A stretch of 41,696 nt of DNA from the NCBI GenBank assembly GCA_035550595.1, contig DASZOV010000152.1:1-41696 (forward strand), given 5' to 3'. Origin of the DNA: CALFMR01 sp035550595. GTDB taxonomy: Bacteria; Acidobacteriota; Vicinamibacteria; Vicinamibacterales; SCN-69-37. Shown in pieces: positions 33,187 to 41,590 of this stretch. A model generated the notes under the pieces. The model worked only from the letters and a program-made list of their open reading frames with translations. It was not told the origin of the DNA and ran no database searches. The position numbers and the translations under genes are program-made. Position 1 is the first letter of the stretch, and each line of letters opens with the position of its first letter.

Positions 33187-33324
33187 GGCGGCGGCCGCGG
33201 CCGGGCTGCCCTGACGAGCGTGCGGGGCGCGGCGTCTTCGATCTTACCCCGAGAGCCGCAACATACTGCCCCGCTTCGCGCCAGACGGACGTCGTGCTAT
33301 AAGCAGGCGCGACGAGGCGCGGGC

Positions 33325-33380
33325 AAACTTCGAACCATGAACTGCGAACTTCGAATGGATGTGGCGCCTCCGGCGCATCC
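33325..33380. repeat. Single-arm copy of the GAAGTTCGAA repeat plus adjoining hairpin
   Basis: Bases 33325-33355 (AAACTTCGAACC... to ...GAACTTCGAA) closely match the complement of the right arm at 819-855. Directly after it, GGAT (33357-33360), a 3-base bulge, GCGCC (33364-33368), loop TCC and GGCGC (33372-33376), ATCC (33377-33380) make a stable hairpin. The pair ends 15 bases before the next gene's start. Confidence 0.7.
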
Positions 33381-33395
33381 TTGGGTTGGTGCCGC

Positions 33396-34466
33396 ATGAC
33401 GCGCCTGCTGCTCGTGCCACTCGTGCTCGGATGTGCCGCCATGATCCAACCGTCGCCGCCTGCGGCCGATCTCTCGAACGGCGTCATCGACGCCACCGTC
33501 TATCTGCCGGACACGGCGCGCGGCTTCTATCGATCGACGCGTTTCGACTGGTCGGGGATGATCGGCCGTCTCGAACATGCCGGGCACCACTACTACGGGC
33601 CCTGGTTCACGAAGCGTGACGACCGCGTCCGCGACTTCGTGTACGACGGCGCCGATATCGTCGTGAGCGCCCAGAGCGGCGCGGTCGGGCCGGCCGAAGA
33701 GTTCCAACGGCCGCTCGGATACGAGACCACGCCAGTCGGCGGCACGTTCGTCAAGGTCGGCGTGGGCGTGCTGCGCAAGTTCGACGCGGCAGCGTACTCG
33801 CCCTTCCGTCCGTACGAGCTCGTCGACGCGGGCCACTGGTCGTCGACGACGACGGCCACCTCGGTCACCTCGAAGCAGCGCTTGGAGGATGCCGCGTCCG
33901 GCGTCGCCTATGTCTATGAAAAGACGATCCGTCTGACGCCAGGACGCGCGGAGATGACCATCGCGCATCGGCTGCAGAACACCGGCCGCGTGGTCATCGA
34001 CACGAACGTCTACGACCACAACTTTCTCGTGCTCGACGACGCGGTGCCGGCGCCCGGGCTGACGATTCGCCTGCCGTTCACGATCGACACGCCACAGGTG
34101 ACCAACGCGGCGCTCGCCGAGGTCAACGACCGGGCCATCATCTTCAAGAAACGGCTGGACGGCGAAGAACGCGTGTCGATGTCGATTGAGGGCTTCGGCG
34201 ACACGGCGGCCGACTACGACATCCGCATCGAGCTGCCCGAGCGCGACGCGGCGATGCGCATCCGAGGCGATCGACCGCTCTCGGCTCTCTCGCTGTGGTC
34301 GATCCGCAGCAACGTCTCGATCGAGCCGTTCATCGACATCCATGTCGAGCCGGGTGCGACGTTCACGTGGACGTACACCTACACGTGGGGTGAAGAGACG
34401 CGGCCGTCGGCGCGCGAGAGGCGGCCTTCACCTGGGGGTTTGGGCGCGGTCACAGGCGGCGCTTGA
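33396..34466 (+). CDS. Secreted or lipid-anchored protein of unknown function
   Basis: 356 residues. The N-terminus MTRLLLVPLVLGCAAMIQ is a signal with a possible lipobox ending at Cys13 (VLGC). The mature part is rich in beta strands: ATVYLPDTARGFYRSTRFDW, GHHYYGPWFTKRDDRV, FVKVGVGVLRKFDA, VYEKTIRLTPGRAEMTIAHRLQNTGR, DTNVYDHNFLVLDD, and a final DIHVEPGATFTWTYTYTW. The SGMIGRLEHAGHHYYGPWF region and overall order resemble galactose-mutarotase-like sandwich folds, but I cannot name a family. The ATG at 33396 is five codons inside the open frame and starts the signal. It is probably envelope-located. Confidence 0.72.
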   Translation: MTRLLLVPLVLGCAAMIQPSPPAADLSNGVIDATVYLPDTARGFYRSTRFDWSGMIGRLEHAGHHYYGPWFTKRDDRVRDFVYDGADIVVSAQSGAVGPAEEFQRPLGYETTPVGGTFVKVGVGVLRKFDAAAYSPFRPYELVDAGHWSSTTTATSVTSKQRLEDAASGVAYVYEKTIRLTPGRAEMTIAHRLQNTGRVVIDTNVYDHNFLVLDDAVPAPGLTIRLPFTIDTPQVTNAALAEVNDRAIIFKKRLDGEERVSMSIEGFGDTAADYDIRIELPERDAAMRIRGDRPLSALSLWSIRSNVSIEPFIDIHVEPGATFTWTYTYTWGEETRPSARERRPSPGGLGAVTGGA

Positions 34467-34491
34467 TCCGACTCTTTTCGTCGGATATTCT
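34463..34491 (+). promoter_or_regulatory. Putative sigma-70 promoter for the FTR1 permease gene
   Basis: TTGATC (34463-34468), a 17-base spacer and TATTCT (34486-34491) give a fair -35/-10 pair starting at the end of the preceding gene. The spacer contains a perfect 6-bp hairpin TCCGAC/GTCGGA (34467-34472 and 34480-34485), a possible operator or terminator. Confidence 0.4.
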
Positions 34492-34535
34492 GACCGGCGT
34501 GAGAACCGTCTCATTAGCTTCGCGGCGGACGTTCC

Positions 34536-35537
34536 GTGCCGACAACTAGCGCGCGCCCGTCCGGCATCAAGCTCTTCCTCTGGGCTGCGCTCGTCGCGGT
34601 CGCCGCCGTGGTCGCCTGGCAGATCGCGGCCGATGGCTCCACGCCCGATCCGGTCGCGTCGTCACACATTGCCTGGCTCGACATCGCGGTGCTCGTCTTT
34701 CGCGAAGGCCTCGAGTGCGTGCTCGTCCTCTCGGCCATCACGGCCAGCATGACGGGTGCCACGGCACACTACCGGCGGCCGGTTGCGGTTGGCGCGCTCG
34801 TCGCGGCCGTGGCGACGGGCGCCACGTGGCTCGTCGCGGCGCGCGTGCTCGACGATCTCGCCGAAAGCATGCCCTGGCTGCACGTCCAGGCGCTCACCGG
34901 TCTTCTCGCCGTCGCCGTCCTGCTCGTGGTGATGAACTGGTTCTTCCACAAGCTCTATTGGACGGGCTGGATCTCGGCGCACACGAACCGCAAGCGGGAG
35001 CTCGTCGCGAGCGACGGCCGGTCGCGGACGGCGGGCCGCGTGATGTTCGGCATGGCGATGCTCGGCTTCACCTCGCTCTACCGCGAAGGCGTGGAAGTCG
35101 TACTGTTCCTGCAGAGCTATCGCATGAAGCTCGGCACCGGGCCGATCGTGCGCGGCGTTGTCGTCGGTCTCGCGCTCACGCTGGTCGTCGCGCTCGTGAC
35201 GTTCGTGCTGCAGCGCCGGCTCCCCTACCGCCGCATGCTCGTCGCCACGGGCATCATGCTCGGCGCCGTGCTGCTCGTGATGGTCGGCGAGCAGGCGCAG
35301 GAGATGCAGCTCGCGGGCTGGCTGCCGACGACCGAGATCGGCTGGCTCTCGACGCGCATCCCCGACTGGATGGGATTGTGGTTCTCGTTCTTCCCGACGG
35401 TCGAGACGATGGTCGCGCAGGCGCTGGCGCTCGTGCTCGTCATCGGGTCGTACTTCGGCGCGCGGCAGCGGCCGCGGCACGCCGGGACCGAGCACGCGCC
35501 GGCCTCGTCGGTCGCGGCGCACGAAGCGCGCGTGTAG
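34536..35537 (+). CDS. FTR1 family iron permease
   Basis: 333-residue membrane protein with about seven helices. It has the two REXXE iron-binding motifs of the FTR1/OFeT family: FREGLECVLVL (R56-E60) and YREGVEVVLFL (R183-E187). Such permeases take up iron, ferric or ferrous depending on partners, through the inner membrane. The start is GTG at 34536 (VPTTSARPSGIKLFLW); the ribosome site is weak. No p19 or copper-oxidase partner gene lies next to it. A radical SAM gene follows after 49 bases on the same strand, so they may share a transcript. Confidence 0.9.
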   Translation: MPTTSARPSGIKLFLWAALVAVAAVVAWQIAADGSTPDPVASSHIAWLDIAVLVFREGLECVLVLSAITASMTGATAHYRRPVAVGALVAAVATGATWLVAARVLDDLAESMPWLHVQALTGLLAVAVLLVVMNWFFHKLYWTGWISAHTNRKRELVASDGRSRTAGRVMFGMAMLGFTSLYREGVEVVLFLQSYRMKLGTGPIVRGVVVGLALTLVVALVTFVLQRRLPYRRMLVATGIMLGAVLLVMVGEQAQEMQLAGWLPTTEIGWLSTRIPDWMGLWFSFFPTVETMVAQALALVLVIGSYFGARQRPRHAGTEHAPASSVAAHEARV

Positions 35538-35586
35538 CGCACCGCCGGCCGCTGGCGTTGCGCGGGCCAACATGGCAGGCTGACGC

Positions 35587-37758
35587 ATGGCGCACGACAT
35601 CCCCCTTTCCACTCCGGCGCAGGACGCGCCCTTTCAGCCCATCTGCCGCCGACTGGCCGTCGTGCTGGTACGCCCGACGCGCTACGACGAGGACGGCTAC
35701 GTCGTCCGTCACTGGCGCGGCACGCTGCCGAGCAACACGCTCAGTTGTCTGAACGGCCTCACCGAGGACGCCGTTGCCAGCGGTGCACTTGGATCGGTGA
35801 GCGTGCGCGTCCATGCGTTCGACGAAGCGGTCGATCGCATCGACCCACACCGGATCTGCCGCCGGATCCGCCGCCGCGGCACGAAGATCCTGGTGGCGCT
35901 GGCTGGCGTGCAGACGAATCAGTTCCCGCGCGCGCAGGACCTGGCGCGGCAGTTCAAGACCGAAGGCTGCGACGTCATGATCGGCGGGTTCCACGTCAGC
36001 GGATCCGTGGCGATGGCGCACGCCATTCCGCCCGAGTGCCAGGCGATGCTCGACGAGGGCGTCACGCTCGTGCTCGGCGAGGTCGAAGATCGCTGGACGG
36101 GCCTGTTGCAGGACGCGGCGTCCGGCCGGCTGCGGCCACTCTACGACTTCCTCCAGGACTTGCCGGACCTTCGCACCAAGCCGTTGCCACAGGTGTCGAT
36201 GCGGCTCCAGCGCAAGTTCGCGGTGCGCGGCTACGGCACGATCGACGCGGGCCGCGGATGTCCGTTCAACTGCTCGTTCTGCACGATCATCAACGTGCAG
36301 GGCCACGGGATGCGCAGCCGCGGCGCGGCGCACATCGTCGATCACATCCGTGCGCACTATCGGCGCAGCCGCCGGCGGCGCGCGGGCATCGGCCACTACT
36401 TCTTCACCGACGACAACTTCTCGCGCAACCCGCAGTGGGAGGCCATCTTCGACGGCCTGATCGCGCTGCGGCAGGACGAAGGCGTCGCCATCGACTTCAT
36501 GATGCAGGTCGACACGGCCGCCTCGCGCATCCCGCGGTTCGTCGACAAGGCCGCGCGCGCCGGCTGCGTGCAGGTGTTCATCGGCATGGAGTCGATCCGC
36601 GAGGACAACCTGAAGGCCGCCGAGAAACGGCAGAATCGCGTCGGCACCTACCGCGAGTCGATCGCGCGCTGGCACGAGCAGGGCATCCTGTGCCACGTCG
36701 GGTTCATCATCGGTTTTCCGCACGACACCTACGAGCGCATCATGGAAGACGTCCGCACGCTGCGCGACGAACTACTCGTCGACCAGGCGTCGTTCTTCAT
36801 GCTCACGCCGTTGCCGGGATCACGCGATCACCGCGCAGCCGTCGACGCCGGCGTACCGATGGATCCGGACTACAACAACTTCGACTCGTTCCACGCGACG
36901 ACGCCGCATCCGCACATGTCGGCGGACGAATGGACGCGGGCTTATCGCGAAGCGTGGACCGAGTTCTACTCGTACGAGCACATGCGGCAGGCGCTCCTGC
37001 GGCAGAATCCACACACCTACTGGGGCATGTTCAAGTGCTTCCTGTGGTACCGCGCGTCGATGGTCGAAGGCACGCACCCGATGGTGACGGGGTTCTTCCG
37101 GCTGAAGGATCGCCGGTCGCGGCGGCCGGGCTTTCCGATCGAATCGCGCTGGCAGTTCTTCCGTCGCCGGCTGCGCGAGAATGCGGCGATGACGCTCGGG
37201 TACGCGAAGCTCGCGCTCGAGATGCAGGAGCTGTGGCTGGCCACGCGCATTCCGCGCGAGGACTACGGATTCCTCGGCGACATCCGCGGCGTGAAGGCCC
37301 GTGCGGCGGCCGTGATGGACGTGAAGACCGGCTGGAGCCGCATCCATGTCGCGCTCGCCGCGCGGCTCGCGGATCTGCGGTCCTCGGCCGAAGCGCCCGC
37401 GCTGCGCGTGACCGCGGCGATGCGCGAACGGTTCGAAGCGTTGCGCCAGGCGGTCGGTCCGCGCGCCGACGAGATCGCGCGCGCCGCCGACACGACGCTC
37501 CGCAGCCTGCGCGTGCCCGGACTGCCGCCGCTCGCGCCGCGCTCATGGCTGCGACGCGCGGGCGCCTCGCTCAACGTCTTCCACGCTCCCACGCTCGAAG
37601 CCCGCCGCGCGCTGAGCGCGTACTGGAATCACGCCGAAGCGCAGATTCGCTCGTCGCACGTCTGGCGCCTCAATCCGATTACCTTCGGCTGGAACGCCGC
37701 GCGCGATCTGAAAAACGCCATCGTCTTCTTCACGGCGATGGGGTCTGAACGGTACTGA
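35587..37758 (+). CDS. B12-binding-type radical SAM protein
   Basis: 723 residues. The N-terminal part (about 20-200) resembles a cobalamin-binding Rossmann domain (RLAVVLVRPTRYDEDGYVV, ILVALAGVQTNQFPRAQDLARQF, CDVMIGGFHVSG), though the classical DxHxxG B12 motif is not evident. The radical SAM core has GRGCPFNCSFCTI with the cluster ligands C225, C229 and C232, then FFTDDNFSRNPQWE, CVQVFIGMESIREDNLK and VGFIIGFPHDTYERIMEDV. From about residue 470 on there is a long, Arg-rich, mostly helical tail not typical of small radical SAM enzymes. The reaction is unknown. It follows the iron permease by 49 bases. Confidence 0.88.
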   Translation: MAHDIPLSTPAQDAPFQPICRRLAVVLVRPTRYDEDGYVVRHWRGTLPSNTLSCLNGLTEDAVASGALGSVSVRVHAFDEAVDRIDPHRICRRIRRRGTKILVALAGVQTNQFPRAQDLARQFKTEGCDVMIGGFHVSGSVAMAHAIPPECQAMLDEGVTLVLGEVEDRWTGLLQDAASGRLRPLYDFLQDLPDLRTKPLPQVSMRLQRKFAVRGYGTIDAGRGCPFNCSFCTIINVQGHGMRSRGAAHIVDHIRAHYRRSRRRRAGIGHYFFTDDNFSRNPQWEAIFDGLIALRQDEGVAIDFMMQVDTAASRIPRFVDKAARAGCVQVFIGMESIREDNLKAAEKRQNRVGTYRESIARWHEQGILCHVGFIIGFPHDTYERIMEDVRTLRDELLVDQASFFMLTPLPGSRDHRAAVDAGVPMDPDYNNFDSFHATTPHPHMSADEWTRAYREAWTEFYSYEHMRQALLRQNPHTYWGMFKCFLWYRASMVEGTHPMVTGFFRLKDRRSRRPGFPIESRWQFFRRRLRENAAMTLGYAKLALEMQELWLATRIPREDYGFLGDIRGVKARAAAVMDVKTGWSRIHVALAARLADLRSSAEAPALRVTAAMRERFEALRQAVGPRADEIARAADTTLRSLRVPGLPPLAPRSWLRRAGASLNVFHAPTLEARRALSAYWNHAEAQIRSSHVWRLNPITFGWNAARDLKNAIVFFTAMGSERY

Positions 37759-37814
37759 AGACGTCTGCGGGATAACGGCTCGCTCACGCGCGGCCGTCGG
37801 TTTGTTTGCGACGA

Positions 37815-37864
37815 CCTTGCAGAATCCGCAAGGTCCTTCCCTCGCGTGTTGGCAGAATCTGCAA
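37815..37864. promoter_or_regulatory. Pair of dyad sites, possible upstream activator sequences
   Basis: GCAGAATCCGCAA (37819-37831) and GCAGAATCTGCAA (37852-37864) differ at one base and are 33 bp apart. The first is flanked to make CCTTGC/GCAAGG arms (37815-37833); the second contains GCAGA-A-TCTGC. They lie about 55-105 bp upstream of the -24 element at 37920, the usual range for enhancer-binding activators. Confidence 0.55.
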
Positions 37865-37917
37865 TACGCGTTTTGCGTCCGGCCAGCAATTACGGCCTCT
37901 TCTCGTCAAATGTCGAC

Positions 37918-37934
37918 CGGGCACGATCCTTGCG
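37918..37934 (+). promoter_or_regulatory. Sigma-54 promoter (-24/-12)
   Basis: GGCACGATCCTTGC matches the sigma-54 consensus TGGCAC-N5-TTGC except the first T. The invariant GG is at 37920-37921 and GC at 37932-37933, exactly ten bases apart. The start of transcription would be about 37945, 48 bases before the coiled-coil gene. Confidence 0.65.
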
Positions 37935-37992
37935 ACTACACCGGCCGCCACGACGATGCTATCGTCGTCGTCGCTCGTGAGGAGACAGGCCG

Positions 37993-38412
37993 ATGTCAGA
38001 TGACACACGAGATGCGCGTTGGGAACAGCGGTTCGAGGGCTTGGAAGTCCGGATGGACCGGCTCGAGCTCAGGGTCCAGGCATTGGAAGTCCGGATGGAC
38101 CGGCTCGAGGCCAGGGTCCAGGCATTGGAAGTCCGGATGGACCGGCTCGAGGCCAGAGTCCAGGCCTTGGAAATCCGGATGGACCGGCTCGAGAACCGCA
38201 TGGACAAGGTCGAAATCCGCCTCGAGGCTGTCGAGGACGCTGTCAAACTGGTGGCCGAGGCGCACGCCGCGACGCAGGCCCTCATCGAACGCCGCTTCCA
38301 GGACATCATCGACTACATCGCAACGAACACGGTACCGCTCGAGCTCGTCGTGCGCGAGCATTCGGCCATCGTCCGTCACCACAACCTGACGATGGGATCG
38401 GATCGCGCGTGA
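37993..38412 (+). CDS. Coiled-coil protein built from 14-residue repeats
   Basis: 139 residues. After MSDDTRDARWEQRFEG come four tandem 14-residue units of the form LEVRMDRLEARVQA (residues 17-72), a strict double heptad with Leu/Val/Met at a/d positions. They are followed by a degenerate heptad stretch (NRMDKVEIRLEAVEDAVKLVAEAH) and a short end (RRFQDIIDYIATNTVPLELVVREHS). There is no signal peptide and no membrane helix, so it is probably a cytoplasmic oligomeric rod or adaptor. GAGGAG upstream of the ATG at 37993 is a good ribosome site. The sigma-54 promoter at 37918 probably drives it. It is convergent with the third ADOP gene, two bases away. Confidence 0.8.
   Translation: MSDDTRDARWEQRFEGLEVRMDRLELRVQALEVRMDRLEARVQALEVRMDRLEARVQALEIRMDRLENRMDKVEIRLEAVEDAVKLVAEAHAATQALIERRFQDIIDYIATNTVPLELVVREHSAIVRHHNLTMGSDRA
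38041..38208 (+). repeat. 42-bp coding minisatellite, four units
   Basis: Units start at 38041, 38083, 38125 and 38167. Units 1-3 are nearly identical at DNA level, including third codon positions; unit 4 diverges in its last 14 bases. Each encodes two heptads of the coiled coil. The near-identity at synonymous sites indicates recent expansion. Confidence 0.92.
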
Positions 38413-38414
38413 CG

Positions 38415-41069
38415 CTACGCGCGCAGGATCTTCGCGGGGTCGAAGCGGAGAATTCGCAGTGCCGGCATGAGGCTCGCCGCGGCCGCCACGAGTAACAGGA
38501 ACGCGCCGGTCGCCACATACGTACGCAGGTCGTGCGCGGCGACGCCCCAGAGGAACGACTGGACGAGACGAGCGGCGGGCACCGAGAGCAGGCCGCCGAC
38601 GACGAGCCCGAGCGCCGCGAGCCCGAGGCCGGACCAGACCACCGATCGCATCGCCTGCCCCGTTGTCGCGCCAAGCGCCAGGCGTACGCCGATTTCACGC
38701 GTCCGCTCGGTCACGAGATGCGACAGCAATCCATAAAGGCCAATCGCCGCGAGAAGGAGCGCCGCCGTCGCGAGCACGCCGACGACGGTCATGAGCAGCC
38801 GCTGCTGTCGAATAGCCCCGGCCTCGACATCGCCCATCGGCTGCACGTCGGCCACCGGCAGCAGGCTGTCGACACTGCCAATCGCCTCGAGAATCGCCCG
38901 CGTCGCCACACTCGTCGAATGCGCACGCACGACCCAGTACGGCCGGAACCAGATGTGCGTCGAGAAGAGCGTGCTCGCCTGCGCGGCCGGCAGGTATACG
39001 GTCGGCGTCGTCTTGATCGGCCCCTCTGTCATGCCGTCGATGAGGAATCCCGATCCCGCCTGCTGGACATCGCCGATGACACCCACGATCTCACGCGCCG
39101 TGCGGCCAAGCTGGATGCGCCGGCCGATGACGTCTCGGTCTTTCGAGTAGAGACGCGCGAACGTCTCGTTCACGAGAACGACGGGCGAAGCGTCCGCGCG
39201 ATCGCTCTCTCGAAGACCGCGGCCGCGCGAGACGGGAATGCGCAGCGTGCGCGCGAAATCCGGCGTCACGTAGCTGCAGTTCACGATGTGGCCGTTGCCC
39301 TCATCGTCGAACCGTACGCCGCCGATGTTGAGTAGGCGCGTGTACGGCAGCCCGAGCGACACGGCTGCTGATTCGACACCGGGCGTGCGACGAATGCGGT
39401 CGACAGTCGAGTCGAAGAGCCGGATGACCGTCGCCGGATCGCTGTAGCGCGCGTCCTCGAGCGACACACTTGCGGCGATGACGCCGTGCGGATCGTAGCC
39501 GGCATCGACGCTGCGAAGATTCACGACGGTTCGGATGAGCAAGCCGGCAGAAACCAGGAGGACGACGCTCAGCGCGACTTCAGCAACGACGAGACCTCGG
39601 CGAACCCCGTGACGCATGCCGCCACCAGCGACGACGCGCGAGCCGTCGACTGCCATGGCATGGCCGATATCGACGCGGCTGACCAGAAGCGCCGGGATCA
39701 GACCGAAGACCAGGCTCGTCACGAATGTCAGCGCCACCGTGGCCGCCAACACACGGCCGTCGAAGGCGGCAAACGTCCAGTCGGAGAACAGTGCACCGCC
39801 CATCGACTGCAGGCCTTCGAGCAGTCCTCGGCCGATGAACACGCCGAGCGCGCCGCCGGCGGCCGCGAGGACGAGGCTCTCGACGAACAGTTGGCCTACC
39901 ACCGCACGACGACTGGCGCCGAGCGCGAGACGCGTGGCGATCTCCTTCGTCCGGCTGCTGCCGCGTGCCAGCAGCAGCGCGGCGAGATTCACGCACGCGA
40001 TGAGCAGCACGAGGACGACCGCGCCCACGAGAGCGACGATCGGCGCCCGTTCGTCCTGGACGAGGTCGTCCTGCATCGGCCGGGCCGACAGCCACGCGCG
40101 TCCGCCGTCGGGGATACGGCCCACGCCGTCGAACAGCGCCGGTGTCGCCAACGCGTCGAGGTCCGCGTTCACCTGCGGCCAGGTCGCGTCATCGTGCCGG
40201 CGGATGAACAGGCCGTAGTTCGTGCCCGCTCCTTCGCCCGTCGTCGTCGGGCGCAGCGGCGTCCAGACGTCGGCGTCGACGCGCGGACTGCGGAAGCCCG
40301 GCGGCATGACGCCCACGACCTGATACGGCTCGCCGCGCAACAGCACGGACTGGCCGAGGATGTCGGGCGCGCCGTGGAAGTCCTCACGCCAGAGACGGTC
40401 GCTCAGGATGACGACCGCGGGGCCGCCAGGACGATCTTCATCACGCGTGAACTCGCGTCCGATACGCGGCAGCACGCCGAGCGCATGGAAGAATCCCGCG
40501 CTCACGCGCAACTGCTGCACGAACGCCGCCGTGCCGCCGACGACGATGTTCACGCCAGAGCCCATTTCGCCGGACGACAACCCGGCGTCGGCCGACGACA
40601 GGTGATCGCGCACGGCCTCCCACATCCGGCCGTTGACGGAATCGTTCTCGTACAGCGCGCCACCGCCGGAGATGTTGCCCTCAACGACGGCGAGCTGGTC
40701 CGGATGCGGATACGGCAGCGGACGCAGCAGGATGTGATCCGCGAGACTGAACACCGCCGCGTTCGCGCCGATGACGACCGCGAGCGTCAGGATCGCCGTG
40801 GTCGTGAACACCGGCGCGCGGCGAAGCACGCGCAGAGCAAAACGCAGATCGCGCCAGAGCGCATCGAGGAGTGGCACGCGAGTCATCTCGTCGAACTCCT
40901 CCCGCTTCGCGCGGGGATTGCCCAGCCGCAGCCGTGCCCGGCGTGCCGCTTCGGCCGGTGTCAGGCCGCGTGCGACGTAGTACTCCGTGGCGAGATCGAG
41001 GTGCGCCTGCAGTTCTTCAGCGCGTTCACGGTCGATCCGGCTCCGTCCGAAGACGCGACGCCAGCGCAT
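38415..41069 (-). CDS. ADOP-type ABC permease, third and divergent copy
   Basis: 884-residue ADOP-class permease, clearly more distant from the tandem pair. N-terminus MRWRRVFGRSRIDRERAEELQAHLDLATEYYVARGLTPAEAARRARLRLGN (written in the family's EELQAHLD and ARLRLGN motifs), helix 1 at about 90-112 (TTAILTLAVVIGANAAVFSLADHILLRPLP), central helices (VALVGAVVLVLLIACVNLAALLLARG), and the final block LLAAIGLYGLLSHLVTERTREIGVRLALG, ending LRFDPAKILRA. No ATPase partner is visible. It follows its own padR by four bases on the minus strand. The transported substrate is unknown. Confidence 0.92.
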   Translation of the reverse strand: MRWRRVFGRSRIDRERAEELQAHLDLATEYYVARGLTPAEAARRARLRLGNPRAKREEFDEMTRVPLLDALWRDLRFALRVLRRAPVFTTTAILTLAVVIGANAAVFSLADHILLRPLPYPHPDQLAVVEGNISGGGALYENDSVNGRMWEAVRDHLSSADAGLSSGEMGSGVNIVVGGTAAFVQQLRVSAGFFHALGVLPRIGREFTRDEDRPGGPAVVILSDRLWREDFHGAPDILGQSVLLRGEPYQVVGVMPPGFRSPRVDADVWTPLRPTTTGEGAGTNYGLFIRRHDDATWPQVNADLDALATPALFDGVGRIPDGGRAWLSARPMQDDLVQDERAPIVALVGAVVLVLLIACVNLAALLLARGSSRTKEIATRLALGASRRAVVGQLFVESLVLAAAGGALGVFIGRGLLEGLQSMGGALFSDWTFAAFDGRVLAATVALTFVTSLVFGLIPALLVSRVDIGHAMAVDGSRVVAGGGMRHGVRRGLVVAEVALSVVLLVSAGLLIRTVVNLRSVDAGYDPHGVIAASVSLEDARYSDPATVIRLFDSTVDRIRRTPGVESAAVSLGLPYTRLLNIGGVRFDDEGNGHIVNCSYVTPDFARTLRIPVSRGRGLRESDRADASPVVLVNETFARLYSKDRDVIGRRIQLGRTAREIVGVIGDVQQAGSGFLIDGMTEGPIKTTPTVYLPAAQASTLFSTHIWFRPYWVVRAHSTSVATRAILEAIGSVDSLLPVADVQPMGDVEAGAIRQQRLLMTVVGVLATAALLLAAIGLYGLLSHLVTERTREIGVRLALGATTGQAMRSVVWSGLGLAALGLVVGGLLSVPAARLVQSFLWGVAAHDLRTYVATGAFLLLVAAAASLMPALRILRFDPAKILRA

Positions 41070-41073
41070 GGCC

Positions 41074-41430
41074 CTATGCCTCGTCGTCGGCGGGACGCAT
41101 GACGCGTGCGACCGCGTCGACGAGCGTCGTCCAGCGCACGGTCTCGGCGGCGAGTTGACGCCGGCCAGCCGTGGTCAGCCGGTAGTAACGTGCCCGGCGA
41201 TTCGTCTCCGAGCGGCCCCACTCGGACGCAATCCAGCCGCGATCTTCGAGCCGATAGAGCGCTGGATACAGCGACCCCTGTTCGACGAGGAGCTTGTCGC
41301 CGGATCGCGCTTCGATGCTCAGCGCGATGCCGAAGCCGTGCATCGCGCCGCGCTCGAGCGTGCGCAGGACGAGCATGTCGAGCGTGCCTCCGAGCAGGTC
41401 CCCATCGGCCTCGCGAGTGCGGCGTCTCAT
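41074..41430 (-). CDS. PadR family transcriptional regulator, second ADOP unit
   Basis: 118 residues with the PadR pattern: LLGGTLDMLVLRTLERGAMHGFGIALSIEARSGDKLLVEQGSLYPALYRLEDRGWIASEWG and the wing NRRARYYRLTTAGRRQLAAE. It is about as long as the first PadR in the window but clearly distinct from it in sequence. It starts 15 bases downstream of the palindrome at 41446-41460 and is followed after four bases by the ADOP gene. A local autoregulated unit is likely. Confidence 0.94.
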   Translation of the reverse strand: MRRRTREADGDLLGGTLDMLVLRTLERGAMHGFGIALSIEARSGDKLLVEQGSLYPALYRLEDRGWIASEWGRSETNRRARYYRLTTAGRRQLAAETVRWTTLVDAVARVMRPADDEA

Positions 41431-41445
41431 GGTGAGGTTCTCTTT

Positions 41446-41460
41446 CCTAGAAAATCTAGG
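41446..41460. promoter_or_regulatory. 15-bp dyad, probable operator of the second PadR
   Basis: CCTAGA (41446-41451), AAA, TCTAGG (41455-41460) is a perfect dyad 15 bases upstream of the PadR start. Its sequence differs from the palindrome of the first PadR unit, although both lie at nearly the same distance from the start codon. Confidence 0.65.
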
Positions 41461-41590
41461 CTAGTTGGACGGACGGGGCAAGAGAAAAGTTTCGGGACGC
41501 CAGAGCGTGCAGGCTCGTGCAGGCGGCCGCGCGCGATCGCTCAAGCCAGGCGAGGCCGTGACCGATTATCTGGCCAGACGAGGTGTGTGC

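Noticed and set aside
38041..38208. CRISPR-like array
   Set aside because: The units abut without spacers and encode perfect heptads, so this is a coding minisatellite.
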